Assembly (NCBI RefSeq): GCF_024362695.1
Contig: NC_065424.1
Location: forward strand, 11,263,840 to 11,327,839
DNA from: Pectinophora gossypiella
Taxonomy: Eukaryota > Arthropoda > Insecta > Lepidoptera > Gelechiidae
Length of the DNA: 64,000 nucleotides
Direction: 5' to 3'
The first letter of the stretch is position 1. Each line of letters starts with the position of its first letter. This document shows, piece by piece, positions 29,901-44,900 of this stretch. The notes under the pieces were generated by a model. That model was not told where the DNA came from, made no database searches, and was given only the letters and a program-made list of their open reading frames with translations. Made by a program: the position numbers and the translations under genes.

Positions 29901-32900
29901 CAGCTGATGTGACAATAGACAGCTACTGTGCCTGTGTACTCGTATGACAGTAGCTCGACTCGCCTCGCACGGTCACACTATGCAAACTGCTGGCGTCGCA
30001 GAAGACAGCTACTATACCAGTGTACTGGTATAATTCGTTTGTATCATGTCGCCCAAACTAGAAACACTGTACCCGGCGTGGGCCCGAGCGTACGAGCTAC
30101 TGTCATTTCGCAAAATCGTGCGAGTTGACGACTGAGCGGCGTGCGAGTGGTGTGGTGGGGGAAGGCAAGTAGCGAGTAAAACAAAAATTGTTGAAGTAAC
30201 TCGAACGCGAGCAACTGTCCCACTCGCACATGACAGTAACTCGTATGATGCGGTCACACGTGGGTAGTAGCTGCACCTCAATAATTGACTCGGTCAGCTC
30301 GCACGTTAGCTCGCACTGTGTAACCTAGGCTTTAGATAAAATTGCAATTGGCCACCCATGACCAAACCTGTCGCCCAGGGGGGAATCATGACCCCCAAAC
30401 CCCTCCCCCTGGATCCGCCCATGGTTGCAGTCAGTGATGTGTCCCGAGAATGTTCCTAAAGTAGGAATGTTCCCGTTGTAAAAAGTCATAATTACTAAAG
30501 ACACTGGCTGCTTTTGTTGGCTGGTCTTCTCTGCCTAAAAGTTAGGTAATAAAGATTTTTTTTACATAAGTTTTGCGCCTGATTACTGCCGGGAATGTTC
30601 CCAGAGTGGGAACATTCTCCCAGAGTGGGAACATTCTTGAGAACGGCACATCACTGGTTGCAGTTAAAAGAGAAAGTTAAACTAGTCTAGTGAAAGGAGA
30701 GTTAGACATAAAAGGACACACACACACGAAAAACAATACACTTTCGTTTTATTGTAGCCATTGTAGGTAATACTAAAGTATACAGGGTGTTAGTGGCATT
30801 GTAACGAAAACATTGAGGAGTAATTCAGACCATGATTCTGAGTTGATATCAAGTGGAATTTCTTATCGCAAAAGTATGGAACTGAAAATAATTTTAAACA
30901 ACACTAAAATTTTCTTGAATTTTCCGACAGAAAATTCCACTTGATATCAACTCAGAATCACGTTCTGAATCATCCCCCTCAGTATTCGTTACGGTGTCAC
31001 TAACACCCATACCTACTTGTATGTACTTGTACGGAGTGTAAGTGACATCATAACGAATACTGAGAGGGATGATTCAGCTCATTATTCTGAGTTAATATCA
31101 AATGGAATTTTTCATCGCAAATGTATAGAAATGGAAATAATTTAAAAAGAACTAAAATAAATCATGAATTTTTTCTACGGAACATTCCACTTGATATCAA
31201 CTCAGAATCATGGTCTGAATCATCCCCCTTAGTATTCATTACTATGTCACTAAGCAGCAGCAGTTTTTCTAGGATCTGGTATAACGCAATTTAAAGCATT
31301 TAACTAAGTACTTCAACAGCCTCCATGGTCTAGTGCTTAGAGCGTTAGGCTCACGATCTGCAGGTCCGGGTTCGATTCCCGATGGGGACATTGTCGAAAT
31401 CACTTTGTGAGACTGTCCTTTGTTCGGTAAACTGACTTTTCAGGCTTGAATCACCTGATTGTCCAAAAAAGTCGGATGATTCCGTGCTTCGGAGGGAGCT
31501 GTTGGTCCCGGCTATTAGCCGTAAAAACACCTCCACCAACCCGCATTGGAGCAGCGTGGTGGAGTATGCTCCATACCCCCTCCGGTTGATTGAGGGGAGG
31601 CCTGTGCCCAGCAGTGGGACGTCTATAGGCAGTTTATGTTATGTTACCTACTTCAAAGTTACCTTGCGCCGTTTATTCACTTGCTCTGACAATATAAGGT
31701 GTGGTTACAGTTATCTGAAGTCACGATTGTCAATTATATTATTTTAATGGAGTCATTCTTAAACCTTGTATATGCATAATGTGTCGGAAAGTAGAGCATG
31801 GAATGTACTACGTAACTTAGCATCGCGCCTGCATCCCCAAATGGGTAGGCAAAAGTACAATCACTCGTCAACAGCTACGTTTGCAATCAACATCATTTAT
31901 TCAAAGTAATTATCGTAGATAAACTTGTTTAAGGTAAATTTATAATTTTTGAATCTAATTTCGCAAGGTGTCATGGCTGAGGAGAAGAAATGGCAAGATA
32001 CTGCAACAATAACACATCTTTTGGCTCCATCACAGCGTAAGCTGATCCATTTCATTTTGCCTGTATTCGTAATATTCATAATTAATTAATTACTTCGTTC
32101 TTATAGAAGAATGTAAACTGTTACTGGCAATAAACTGCCTAACATATTAAAAGAAGAAAAAAGTGACAAAATCTTTATTAAAAAAATAAAAGAACTTCTC
32201 ATTAATAAATATTACTACAGCACTAATGAATACCTTAATGATACTGATGTTACTATTTGAAAAGCTTCCTCCTCTCTTTTAAACTTCTATTTTGTTGTGC
32301 CCGAAAGGGTCTATGATGTGAAACTCATATATATATAACTTACAAACTTGTACACCATCATAGTATGCAAATAAAGAATATTGAATATATACATTTATTT
32401 TATTCTTATTCTATTCAGTCCAGTCTCTAACACTAACATCTCCCACGCGGGTTTCCCCACGATGTAACACGCAAATTCAATGCTAATTCAGGTGCAGATT
32501 GTATGTCGTTGTGTGTGCTATATTTTATGCAGTATCTGCCCCACATAGAGGCTTCCTATCTGCCGACACTCGATCCTAAAGGTCGAGCACAATGACAAAT
32601 AGAGTTGCACAATTATCGATAACTCGCCTATCGATAAATTGACTTCGAAAGTGATTCAATGTATCGATTGTTTTGTTACGTGCATAGTGGCTATCGTGTT
32701 AATAACATCGATATTATCGATATTGATGTAGGGTTGATTGTTGTCCCAACTTAAGACGATCCGTGCTTCGGAAGGCACGTTAAGTCGTTGGACCCGGTTA
32801 CTACTTACTGATGTAAGTACGTAGTCGTTAAATGAGTCATGTCAGGGGCCATTGGCGGCTCAATAGTAACCCTGACACCAGGTAAACTTAAAGTAAAATT

Positions 32901-35900
32901 AGGAAGTGTCTGCTGGAATCGGGGCCATTCTGTAACTAATTATAGGTAAGTATATCATGCACCATATCTAATTAAAAACGAATACAACATACGTAAACAC
33001 CCTTTATAAGTCCCAATGCTGAGCACATATCCGGGCGGATTATCCGTACCTTTCCCTTTCGGCGGCAGGAGTTGATATAACTTAAAATAAAATTAGATGG
33101 TGTCTACAGGAATTAGCACTATTAAGTTCAATAAGTTGTATGCTACTATTACGATGAATAAATATCAAATATTGTTGAGTCTATTAAATAAATAAATATG
33201 TTATTGTGTTTTTCCTGCGGCGTCTTCTAATCATAAATAATTCTTCCTTTCGAATCGCATTCTATCGATAGTCTGTATTATGGACAGACAACACTACTTT
33301 AAAGCATGCAAATATCATAATTATTTTAATCTTCTATGTACTGATTTCGTTATGAATAGGGTATGACTCGTTATAGTGATCTATGAGCTAAGCTGTGTGA
33401 TTCGTCAATAAAGTATTTTATTGTTTTTTTTTGACGTGACTTATAGTAGGTCTGCCGCAAATGGCATTAACTACTTGGCCGAAGTATTTTATTGTGTCAA
33501 CCTATATGTTAAAGGATACTAAGTAATCCGCCTCTGTATAAAACCAGAAAAGTACTTTTAAATCTATTTTTCGTTTGAATAATTTCATTTTAATTAATTA
33601 CATTTTTTTTATGTGATGGAAATATGTATTTGCCCTACCCAAGATTTTTCTTTGCTGCATTAGCAGTCGTTAATAACCATCAATCCGCACTGGGCCCGCG
33701 TGATGGTTTAAGGCCCGATCTCCCTATCCATCCATAGGGAAGGCTCGTGCCCCAGCAGTGGGGACGTTAATGGGCTGATGATGATGAAGATTGTTCCAGG
33801 GAATGAAAAAGAACCCACATTCCTGAGAACTGCATTTCTGAGGTGTGCTAACCTAGCCTGTATTGGGCTGGCTTTTTCGCGGGTTGGAAGGTCAGACAAG
33901 CAGTCGCTTCTGTAAAAAACCGGACCTGTCAAATCTTCAGGTTAGGTATGCGGACCCTGTGAAAACGGGATAATGATAGGGAGATGGTGACTAAGGGTGT
34001 TTTCGCACTATGGGTCCGAAGTGAATTAGGTATTTGCATGGTAGCTTACGCAGTTCATACGATATCCGCCGTCAAATGAATATGGAAATAATTTTTTAAT
34101 TACGCCATGTCTCCACTTTACTTCACTGGAGTAAACTCGAGATTTAATAAACTGCCTATATGCGTCCCACTGCTGGGCACAGGCCTCCCCTCAATAAACC
34201 CGAGGGGGTATAGAGCATAGTCCACCACGCTGCTCCACTGCGGGTTGGTGGAGGAGTTTTTACGGCTAATAGCCGGGACCAACGGCTTAACGTGCCCTCC
34301 GAAGCACGGAATCATCTTACTTTTTCGGACAATCAGGTGATTCAAGCCTGAAAAGTCCTTACCAAGCAAAGGACAGTCTCACAAAGTGATTTCGACAATG
34401 TCGCCATCGGGAATCGAACCCGGACCTCCAGATCGTGAGCCTAACGCTCTAACCACTAGACCACGGAGGCTGTCGTTGTCGTTGAGGCAATATCTAATAC
34501 CGATTTTATGAGTTGAGTCGAGGCTAGAGATGATGATTTGGGCGTTGCAACCCTATACGACTTACCAAGTCTGTAGACGAGTCCGTCTTTGAGCTTCTTG
34601 TCCAAGTACTTGGTGTAGTTGGCGGCGCGCCAAGTCTCCCCGCCTTGGTTGACGCCGTAGATGACGTCATCGCTTATCATGCACACGTCATACTCGCAGA
34701 TCCAGTCGGGTCGGTTGTCCACTATGTCGCATGTGCTGTTGAAGAAGAAATTGTTGTTAGTCAGAAAATCATCATCACTAATTTAAGGGCCTGTTCATTT
34801 TTCAGCGATTTTACGGTGAGGTGAGATCGTGGCGTACACGTCGCGACATCGCCACGATTTATCCATCACCACGATATCGCCGTGTGCTCGCGATGTCATT
34901 AACTACTTGGCTGGACAAATGGGAGCGCTGAAGGCTCTCACCCGGTACAACGTTTAAGACAACATGCCAGAGGGTGCCCAGTAGGGCGCGAACCTCGGCT
35001 CAGGGAGTCGTCTGAGAGGAAACATATTTGAAAGAATTAATCGACCCTAGTGGGTCGATAGTGATAAGCGCTGAACGAGGGAAATCCTCGACCACGCCGG
35101 CGGGTCGGTATCGGGGTCCTGAAGTGTTTGGTATGGCGAGCTGATTGGCCGCGTCTATGGCTAGAGTAATCGGGTCGTCGGGATCGTATATTACGTCCTT
35201 CGAGTACACTCACCGAAATCCAATCTGTAAAAGCCATTGACACGATCGTGTGACCTAAATCTTGGACCTAGGTTTTATTTTAACGTAACATAAAAAAGAC
35301 AGAAGGCCTTTAATAATCTTGTTACACCTTGTGTGTCTATTAGCAATGATCAATACTCAACAATGGTGTTGTAAACACACGCCCACTACCGATTAGTGTC
35401 TGACACGATTCGCTCGTCCTCTGTCTGTCAATCATCGTTGTCTGAGATCATTTCATCATTTTAACTGCATCTGCTACCTCAAACACTATTCACGCTCGTA
35501 ATTCCTATCGGGGTAAAGAGCCTTACGCCACTGACAACTTGTCGCCGACTTTAATGGTCGCAATGAACGGCGGGTAACTCGATGTAGCCGTCCAGCCAGA
35601 AGTGTCTTGGTGCGGCCGCTTCACACGCCGACGTGAGTTGACAGGCGACATGCGGACTCGTGTAGTTTAGTGCTGAGGGCATATCTCCCTTGGTTGTTTC
35701 CATGATCAGTGGAGAAACATCTAGAAGCCTTTATGAAGGGCACGTTCATGTTTTTTTTAACAATACTAGACAAGGAGGTAACTAAGCGTAAAATTAAATT
35801 AGATTCCATTCCAATTCAACAATACACATGGACAAACTCGCGAACAATAACTAGTTTTGTCTGTAAAAAAAAAATGAACAAGAGCGAGGTTCGCATGTCG

Positions 35901-38900
35901 AGGGTTCCGTCCACGAATAAAAAAAGATAACTAATAAAAAAAATATAACAAAAGTAACGGCCTCCGTGGTGCAGTGGTTGAGCGTTGGGCTCACGATCCG
36001 AAGGACCCGGTTCGAATCCCGGTGGGGACAAATCACAAAAATCACTTTGTAAGCCAAGTTTGGTTAAGACATTGCATGCTGATCACCTGATTGTCCAAAA
36101 AGTAAAAAAATCCGTGCTTCAAAAGGCACGTTAAGCTGTTAGTCCCGGTTGTTACTTACTAATGTAAGTACGTAGTCGTTACATGAGTCATGTCAGGGGC
36201 CTATGGCGGGCTCAGTAATAACCCTGACACCAGGGTTGATGGGGTTGGTATTCACAATCCACACGATACAAGAACAAGACGGAACCCTAAAAAACACTGC
36301 AGTCAATAAACCCATACCTCAAATCGTCAACCGTGATCAATTTTGGTCAATAAAGGAATTTAATAAAGAATAAAAAACCAACTACTTACTTGCACGTCGC
36401 AAAATGACATCATTCACAATTCGATCAATTGGTACTTGAATTCGACAATTATTGTACTAATAAAAACTGACATGGTTCACGTAAGGTAAGGATGATAAAA
36501 TGGTTAAAAAGAAAATCATAGAAACAGGTAATCTCACATCATCTTCTATCGTGTGGGTTGTGAGGATTACCAACCCCATCAACCCACCAGGGTTATTATT
36601 GAGCCGCCATAGGCCCCTGACATGACTCATTAACGACTACGTACTTACATCAGTAAGCAGTAACCGGGACCAACGACTTAACGTGCCTTCCGAAGTAAGG
36701 ATCATCTTACTTTTGGTCAATCAGGTGATCAGCCTGTAATGTCCTAACCAAACTAGGGATCACAAAGTGATTTTTGTGATTTGTCCCCATCGGGACTCGA
36801 ACCCGATCATAATCATCATCATCATCTTCGTAGCGTCATCCAGTTTGTTTTCACAGGATCCGATTTGGAGGAGGTTTGTTTCACAGATTGTACTGCATCT
36901 ATCATCATCAGTGTTAATTTGTTTTGTATGTTGTGTGCAATAAAGTATATTTGATTTGATTTGATTTGATCCGCTTGCCTAACCTGAAAGTTATTTATAA
37001 TAACCTATTTCTATTCTATAAGATTTGACAGGTCCGGTTTTCCACAGAAGCGACTGCCTGTCTGACCTTCCAACCCGCGAAGGGAAAACCAGCCCACTAT
37101 AGATAAGGTCACATACATCCGAAAAATGCATTTCTCACGATGTTTCCTATTAGGAGGTGTCTTCAATTTCATGCCTGTCGATTACCCGTCCCTTTTCTTT
37201 TCGGCGAATAAGCTATACCTTATAGCTTAATATAAACTTAGATGTTGCCTACAAAAACCTTCAAGATGACATAAATAATGACAGTTAAACCTGGTTCCTC
37301 GTATAATACCCACACAGAATGAATAACTAGGTATAATGAAGGTTTGTTATGATACTTACAATTTTACATGAACGTTTAATACATCTATAAATAGACTAGC
37401 TTTTGCCCGCGACTTCGTCCGCGTGACGTGTTATAAAATAGAGATCTTTGTGTGTGTGCGTGTGCATGTAAAATTTCAAGTATCTAACTTATGCAGTTTA
37501 GTTTCTTTTTGATACAATATTCTTTTCCCTCTAACTCCCATTTTTCAAAATACAGCCATAACTAAACTTTATATTTACTAAGGTATGCATGCATGCTAGA
37601 TTGAAAACATCTATCTTACGCGGTTTCGATTTTTTGTTTCTTCCCGCTAATTCCCATTTCCGTGGGAATTTTGCAATATCCTGTTGCAACTAAGCTTTAA
37701 GTTAACTAAGGTACCTGCATGCCAAATTTCAAGCATCTAACTTAAGCGGTTTAGATATTTCATACAAAAGGATTTTCCCGCTAATTCCTGTTCCCGTGGG
37801 AATTCCGGGAATTCCTTTCTTAGTGCACCTCTGCGGTACCTTAGCTACGTCCCTTCCAAATTTCAAGTGCCTACGTTTAGCCGTTTAGGCTGTGCGTTGA
37901 TATGTCAGTCAGTCAGTTTCTCCTTTTATATACTTATTTAGAATTTAGATTTAGATTAGATTATTGCAATAGTTGGTACAAAAAACAAATAAACTATACT
38001 TATTTAACAAATTTTTAATGGAGATAGTGTCTGATCAGTTTGCTCTTCAGAGCTCGCTGTGAATCAGATAATATATCTAGTTGAAGAGATTTCGCGTTCA
38101 AATCGTTATAGGATGCACAATCAATGCACATGCTCTGGATAAGGGTTGATGTAATCCTAAGTTAGTTCTACATCGTCTAGTCTTGTAGGCATTTACGTCT
38201 ATTGCCATTGAAAACCAATGGCGTCATGGCTTTATTGATAGCACATGTCCATATTAACGTCGATTACACCAATGACGGCTATTCAGATCAAATGGCATTC
38301 ATTAAATGCATCGTGTCACTGGAAAACTATGTCTTTAGACGCCAAAGTCAGGGTCGTAATGGGCTAGGAACCTGCCCTGGACTGAACCTGTCAGGTTAGG
38401 TAAGCGGTTCCCGTGAAAAACTGGATAATGAGAGATGAGGTTCACAAAGAAGCCTGTTCTTCTTCTATCGTGTGGGTTGTGAGGTGGATTACTAACCCCA
38501 TCAACCCTGGTGTCACGGTTATTATTGAGCCGCCACAGGCCTCTGACATGATTCATGTAATGACTACGTACTTACAGCAGTAAGTAGTACCCGGGACCAA
38601 CGGCTTAACGTGCCTTCTGAAGCACGGATCATCTTATTTTTGGACAATCAAGTGATCAGCCTGTAATGTCCCAACCAAACTAGGGATAACAAAAGTGATT
38701 TTTGTGATTTGTCCTCACTGGGATTCGAACCCGGGACCTCCGGATCGTATGCACTATACGCTTAACCACTGGACCGAATAAAAAAGGATGATGAATAATG
38801 CCTTTATAAAGTGACTTATTGTAGATTTTTGGAGTGCTAAGGGCTCCCACAAGAAAGTAGCTGGGCCCTGGAAATCTATTTATTCAGTTTCACAGCGGAC

Positions 38901-41900
38901 CCCTAGCGGCCTCCGTAGTCCAGTGGTTGAGCGTTGGGCTCACGACCTGGACACCCCGGGTTCGAATCCCGGTGGGGACATATCACAAAATCACTTTGTA
39001 ATCCCTAATTGGTTAGGATTACAGGCTGATCACTGATTGTTCGAAAGTAAGATGATCCGTGCTTGGGAAGGCACGTTAACCCGTTGGTATCGGTTACTAC
39101 TTACTGATGCAAGTTGGTAGTCGCCACATGAGCCATGTCAGGGGCCTTTGGCTACACTGTGTTGCTGTGTGTTGTGTTGTGTGTGTTGTGTTTCCCAGAA
39201 GCGAATAAGGCGATTCTCAATAGAACTCGTGCGGTAAATATATTTTATTGTATTGCAATCAATGAAATTTTGTTTTACACCTATAGTCCGGGGTGTACCA
39301 AAGAGAAGACATCATTTATATTCTCGGCGGTACGCGTTAAAAGGCTACGTGATGACGTCAATGACATTGGACGTGGTCACGTGGTCAGCTGACGATCATT
39401 TGTTGATCAGCTGATCAGTAATGACGGCTGGCGGTCTTAAAAGCGGTGTCTTTGTTGTTGCTGCTTTGAATTGTAATGAAATACGGTATACGGTACATTA
39501 TTGGTTTTTATTAGTGTCGGGTTCTGTTTAAAACTGTTTTGTGCTTTTAGAATGAAAGGACGAAACGTTTATTATACAGAATAACGGGTTCTTCATTATC
39601 ATCATCAGCCCATTAACGTCCCCACTGCTGGGGCACGGGCCTTCCCTATGGATGGATAGGGAGATCGGGCCTTAAACCATCACGCGGGCCCAGTGCGGAT
39701 TGATGGTTATTAACGACTGCTAATGCAGCCGGGACCAACGGCTTAACGTGCCTTCCGAAGCACGGAGGAGCTCGAGATGAAAACTTCTTTTTTTTTTGTG
39801 GTCACCCGTCCTATGACCGGCCTTTGCGAAAGTTGCTTAACTGCAGCAATCGCAGACCGAGCGCGTTTACCGCTGCGCCACCGTGCTCCTCAATACGGGT
39901 TCGGGTTCTTACCGCGTTATAGGGATATGAGACTCCCGATAGTTCGACACTGTTGCAAGTTGTTATAACCACCCATACAATCAATGCATCTTTGCCAACG
40001 CAGTAGCAGCTTATTGATTCCCTTCTTAAAATAATCAGCTGAACTGGAGGCAACAAATATTCAAAGGCATTTTGAATATCTTATCTTAGATACCTACTTA
40101 AATGAGACCTTGTAATCACGCATCTTTCAAGATCACTGTCATTATCTACGAAGTCAATGTCCGTTTATAAATACATATTGCACAGAAATTCGCGAGATGG
40201 CACGCGTCCAAACGTGACAAGGTTCGGTGATTGACAGATAATCAGTGTCAATTGCCATGCGTTTTGTTCAAATCAAGGTCAATTTGTTGCTTATGTACAA
40301 TAAAAAAAACATTGGATACGTTCAGTTGCTTTAACATAACGTAAGCTCACGCCTATATCCCATTTGGGGTAGTCAGAGGTACATCCATCGCAAGATAGAG
40401 AAAGTACCTAACCTACCTTTCTGAGGAGCTCGGTGGCGCAGCGGTTAACGCGCTCGGTCTGCGATTGTTGAAGTAAAGCAACTTTCGTTCATAGGATGGG
40501 TGACCACAAAAAAAAAAATTTCATCTCGAGCTCCTCCGTGCTTCGGAAGGCACGTTAAGCCGTTGGTCCCGGCAGCATTAGCAGTCGTTAATAACCATCA
40601 ATCCGCACTGGGCCCGCGTGATGGTTTAAGGCCCGATCTCCCTATCCATCCATAGGGAAGGCCCGTGCCCCAGCAGTGGGAACGTTAATGGGCTGATGAT
40701 GATGATGATGATCCCCGTCTATAATGGTCGAGCCAACTGTGTTAGTGAACTTTCCTTTTCGGCGGACAACAAAATGACAGGACCTATACCTAACCACGCC
40801 CCGGACACTTCACATAAAAAGCCTCGTTTGACATAGACGTTATCGTACACGCGCATCTGTGTAACGGATGCCCTTACGATTGAAGACTAAAGTAAGACCG
40901 AGAGGGGGTGAGGTAAACCTAGCTCAGCCGCTGGTGGGGAGCGGAGAGTTGCCGTTCTATACGTAGTATTATTCCCTATTCCATGGGCTATTTATGTTAT
41001 GTAATGGACATTTCAAATGTTCCCTTCATCGATAATGTGACGGTTGACGTAATTCGTATTGTATTTCAGGGTTAGTAAAACGCGGGTTATTATTAGCACT
41101 GAACCAAACCCAGCCCCAGGTGTGAAGATACCAGCTGACACTGGCCGAATGCCACTCTATGACCGAATGTCTATTGAAAACATGTGCACAATACCTGAAT
41201 AGGGCTGCCAACCGTCCGGATATGTCAGGATTTGTTTTTTATTTCCACGGGTTCATACATAATTGATAACACTAGGATTCAGCCCAGTTGGTAGAACGCT
41301 TGCCTCTCACTTTGAAGTCACAGGTTCGAATCCAGCACAGGCAATGATTATGATGATTGTCGAATTCACGTTTGGATCATCAATGATTCTTACGTGCTCA
41401 ACGAAACTGCATTTCACATTCTCGTGAAATGCAGTTTCGGAGGTATCTAAATAAAAAATAAATAAAAAAAATGCATTTATTTCAGGCAGGTACCTATATT
41501 GCAAGATATAATTATGTTACTTTAAAATTAAAAGTTATTACAATGAAAAAAAAATTTAAATAATAATGAAATAAAGTTAAAAATTATTAAAATCAAAACT
41601 TAAAATTAAAATCATATTTATTAAAATGAATCTCTTCTTGGTCTTCCCCTTCCTCTCTTTCCACAAGGAAGAATTAAAAACATCGTAGAAGGGAAGCTAC
41701 AAAGCTTCCCTTCGTAATAAATTCGTCATGTCTTTAAGTGTCCAATCATTTCGTCTCTTCTGTCCTCAATAACTCTCAATATTTGCCTCTTTTCCCTTAC
41801 TCTTACTAGCACTTCCTCATTAGTAACTCTTTCAATCCAACTTATTCTTACCTAGCAAATGCCTATTAACTCTGAGAACTCCAGCCAGAGAAAACAATAA

Positions 41901-44900
41901 ACATAAAAAGTAGCCTTATTCCAAAACAGTAATCTCTTCCAGGCGTCTGTCTAACTGTAGGCAATTTATTAGACAAACAATACTTATTAAACTGTTAGAT
42001 TAGACGGCTAACTAGCGGGTCAGTCACGAATCACGATTGAACTGAGCTTAGAGTTTAACTTTCTTAATAATATCACGAATCTTCACAGAGCCGGAATTTC
42101 AATAATTGCGCCCCAAAGATAATAAGTAATTAAAAAATAATAATGATTTATTATTATTTAGGTTCATTTCACGACTTTACAGCGCAGAAGCGCCAATGCG
42201 CCGTGAAACTTTCAATATAAACAATTATATAATTGAACATAATGAAACTTAGGTGTACATAAATAGCCTATATACGTCCCACTGCTGGGCACAGGCCTCC
42301 CCTCAATCAACCAGAGGGGGTATAGAGCATACTCCACCACGCTGCTCCACTGCGAGTTGGTGGAGGTGTTTTACGGCAATATTGCTTTCTTAGATGAATT
42401 GCTTCGATGTGGCCATTTTATCCCCCCAGGTAAGCTTATCTAAAGAGATTTCTTCCAGTTGACCTACGTAACGTTATCTTCTGATTGCTTGTAGGTACCT
42501 CTGTCCATCTCATTACGGACTATGGCGTGGTGTTGTGTGGTAAAATTTAGCGCCCTTTCCATAATAAGCGACTCTAGGACACGAGCGTAGTCCTAACTGG
42601 AACCACGAGTCGACTTTCGCGGTGAAAGTTATCATAGGTTACGAGGGTAAACTTGCAACTTTGATATATCAGCCTGTTCCTGTTAGGCAGGCGTTTACAC
42701 ATACCACAGAATAGAAGGAGGTTGTAAAGGCCAGGTGTTTCATACACGCACGCCGGTAACACCTAACGGTGTGGGCAGAGCTACAAGTAATCAGAATACA
42801 ACTAGCAGCCACCCTTAATACAAAGTTCAGTGTGTATAGTCTATTATTTATTAGTATAATTTCTTTAGATTATGCCGAGCAGGAGAATGAAACGCCATCA
42901 AATCGACAACAATCCACCAGTTGGAGACTTCTCCTGCAGAGTGTGCGGTAGAGTTTGCCGCTCTAGGATTGGCTTGCACAGCCATGAAAGAAAGTGCATT
43001 TCTTCGAGGCAATGACGTCATAAATCGTCTGAAACAGACGTATAATGCCAATGATGATGATGATGGTTAGGTAAATTTTTAGTAAATATGTATTATATTA
43101 TATTGAGTATTTTATGGTATTTAAGACCAGGTATACTCAATCGTGAAGGTGGTGAAGGTCGCGGGAAGCCGCTGGATGCGGGCAGCGCAGGACCGATCGT
43201 CGTGGAGATCCTTGGGGGAGGCCTATGCCCAGCAGTGGGCGTCGTACGGCTGATGATGATGATACTCAATCCTATGACAAGCCGCCATTGCTAGCCCATT
43301 GATGACGTAAGTGTTACCACTGTGTTACCATTAAATTGGTATCTCTAATATTCAAAGAACGCGAATTTTATTATTGAAAATTAAATGAATTATTGACTAA
43401 TGTATTACTAATATTTGTCACGTATACAAATATCATTAAAACTATACGTAAATGTTTTTCTAAAAGTTCAAAATTTCCTTGCTAGTAATAAAATAAATGG
43501 AGGAGCTCGGTGGCGCAGCGGTAAACGCGCTCGGTCTGCGATTGTTGAAGTTAAGCAACTTCGGCAAAGGCCGGTCATAGGATGGGTGATCACAAAAAAA
43601 AAATAGTTTTCATCTCGAGCTCCTCCGTGCTTCGGAAGGCACGTTAAGCCGTTGGTCCCGGCTGCATTAGCAGTCGTTAATAACCATCAATCCGCACTGG
43701 GCCCGCGTGATGGTTTAAGGCCCGATCTCCCTATCAATCCATAGGGAAGGCCCGTGCCCCAGCAGTGGGGACGTTAATGGGCTGATGATGATGATGAATA
43801 AAATAAATAACATTGGTCGTGAGTAATTTATTTTTGACGAAATGGCAACACAGGGTAGGATGACCAGGTTTTCTTAAGCGCATTTTGCATTCAAAACTAT
43901 CCGTTTTACTTACATTGTTAATGTTTTTTTATATATGTGACAAGTAATAGTAATTAAATGCATTAGTCAGTAATTCACTTAATTTTCAATAATAAAATTT
44001 ACGTCCTTGGAATGTTGGAGATGCCAATTTAATGGTAACGCAGTGGTAATACTTACGTCATCAAAGGGCTAGCAATGGCGGCTTGTCATAGGACTGAGCA
44101 TACCATGCGTGTATGTACATATTACATTGTCTTCTAATAACCTTATAAATGACTCATCGTTCAGACATTTCATTATCACTTTGTCTTGCATCAACGGTAA
44201 TTAACGGTAGGCTACGCTTGACAGTTCTGATGTCAGATATATACATGCATCTATAAACAACATGAACACTAAAATATATTGTACACAGACAAAAACAAAC
44301 ATTACTTAACCTTAAAAAGGAAAAACGATTTTTAAAGAACAAAATCATTGTGGAGGAAGCAAGAGAAGTGTGTCAGGATCGAATCAAATGGAATTCTATA
44401 GTCTCTGCTTACCCCGGTGGGAAATAGGCGTGAGTTTATGTATGTATCTATATGTACAAAAACATTGCACAATAAAAAAATAACGGTCTACTCAGACAGG
44501 GCATGTCAGATCGTCTCAGGCGCAAAGATTAGGGTAGTTTCCAAATAGTCAAATCAGTTACTTTTTACTAAACGTCAAAACACGAAATTACTATGGAATT
44601 TGTATGAAAAAGCGCACAGTGACGTCATAGAAAAACGTGATAAAATGTCGGGCTAATTATTACGTTTTTCTTGATTAAAATTCATAAATACTTAAGTTAA
44701 ATAAAAAAGAAAATATTTTTCGTTAGATCTGTCTTTATTTAGTTATCAGAATTTCATAATTTGTCAAGAACCTAGTCTCGCTCTCTATTTAAGAGCTGCG
44801 CTCTTGTCGGTGGAGTAACCGCCATTCCTCTCTTCTTCCCGCCAAAACCTTCACCTCCCGATACGACACGACCTGCACCTTCTCTTTTATTTGAAGAACC

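Larger units (their letters stand above)
43110..44110. mobile_element. TIR element R with nested LINE tail and SINE C
   Basis: Left-arm blocks 'cctatgacaagccgccattg' and 'tgatgacgtaagtgttacca' (43270 on) have inverse copies at 44020-44100; a further inverse pair includes 'ttattattgaaaattaa' near 43370 and 43980. Removing the two nested inserts leaves about 550 bp. A related right half is at 54170-54340. Confidence 0.78.

Noticed and set aside
39135..39392. 85-codon frame after a truncated SINE A
   Set aside because: It begins inside the SINE tail and reads through GT-rich sequence; no family motif or splice context.
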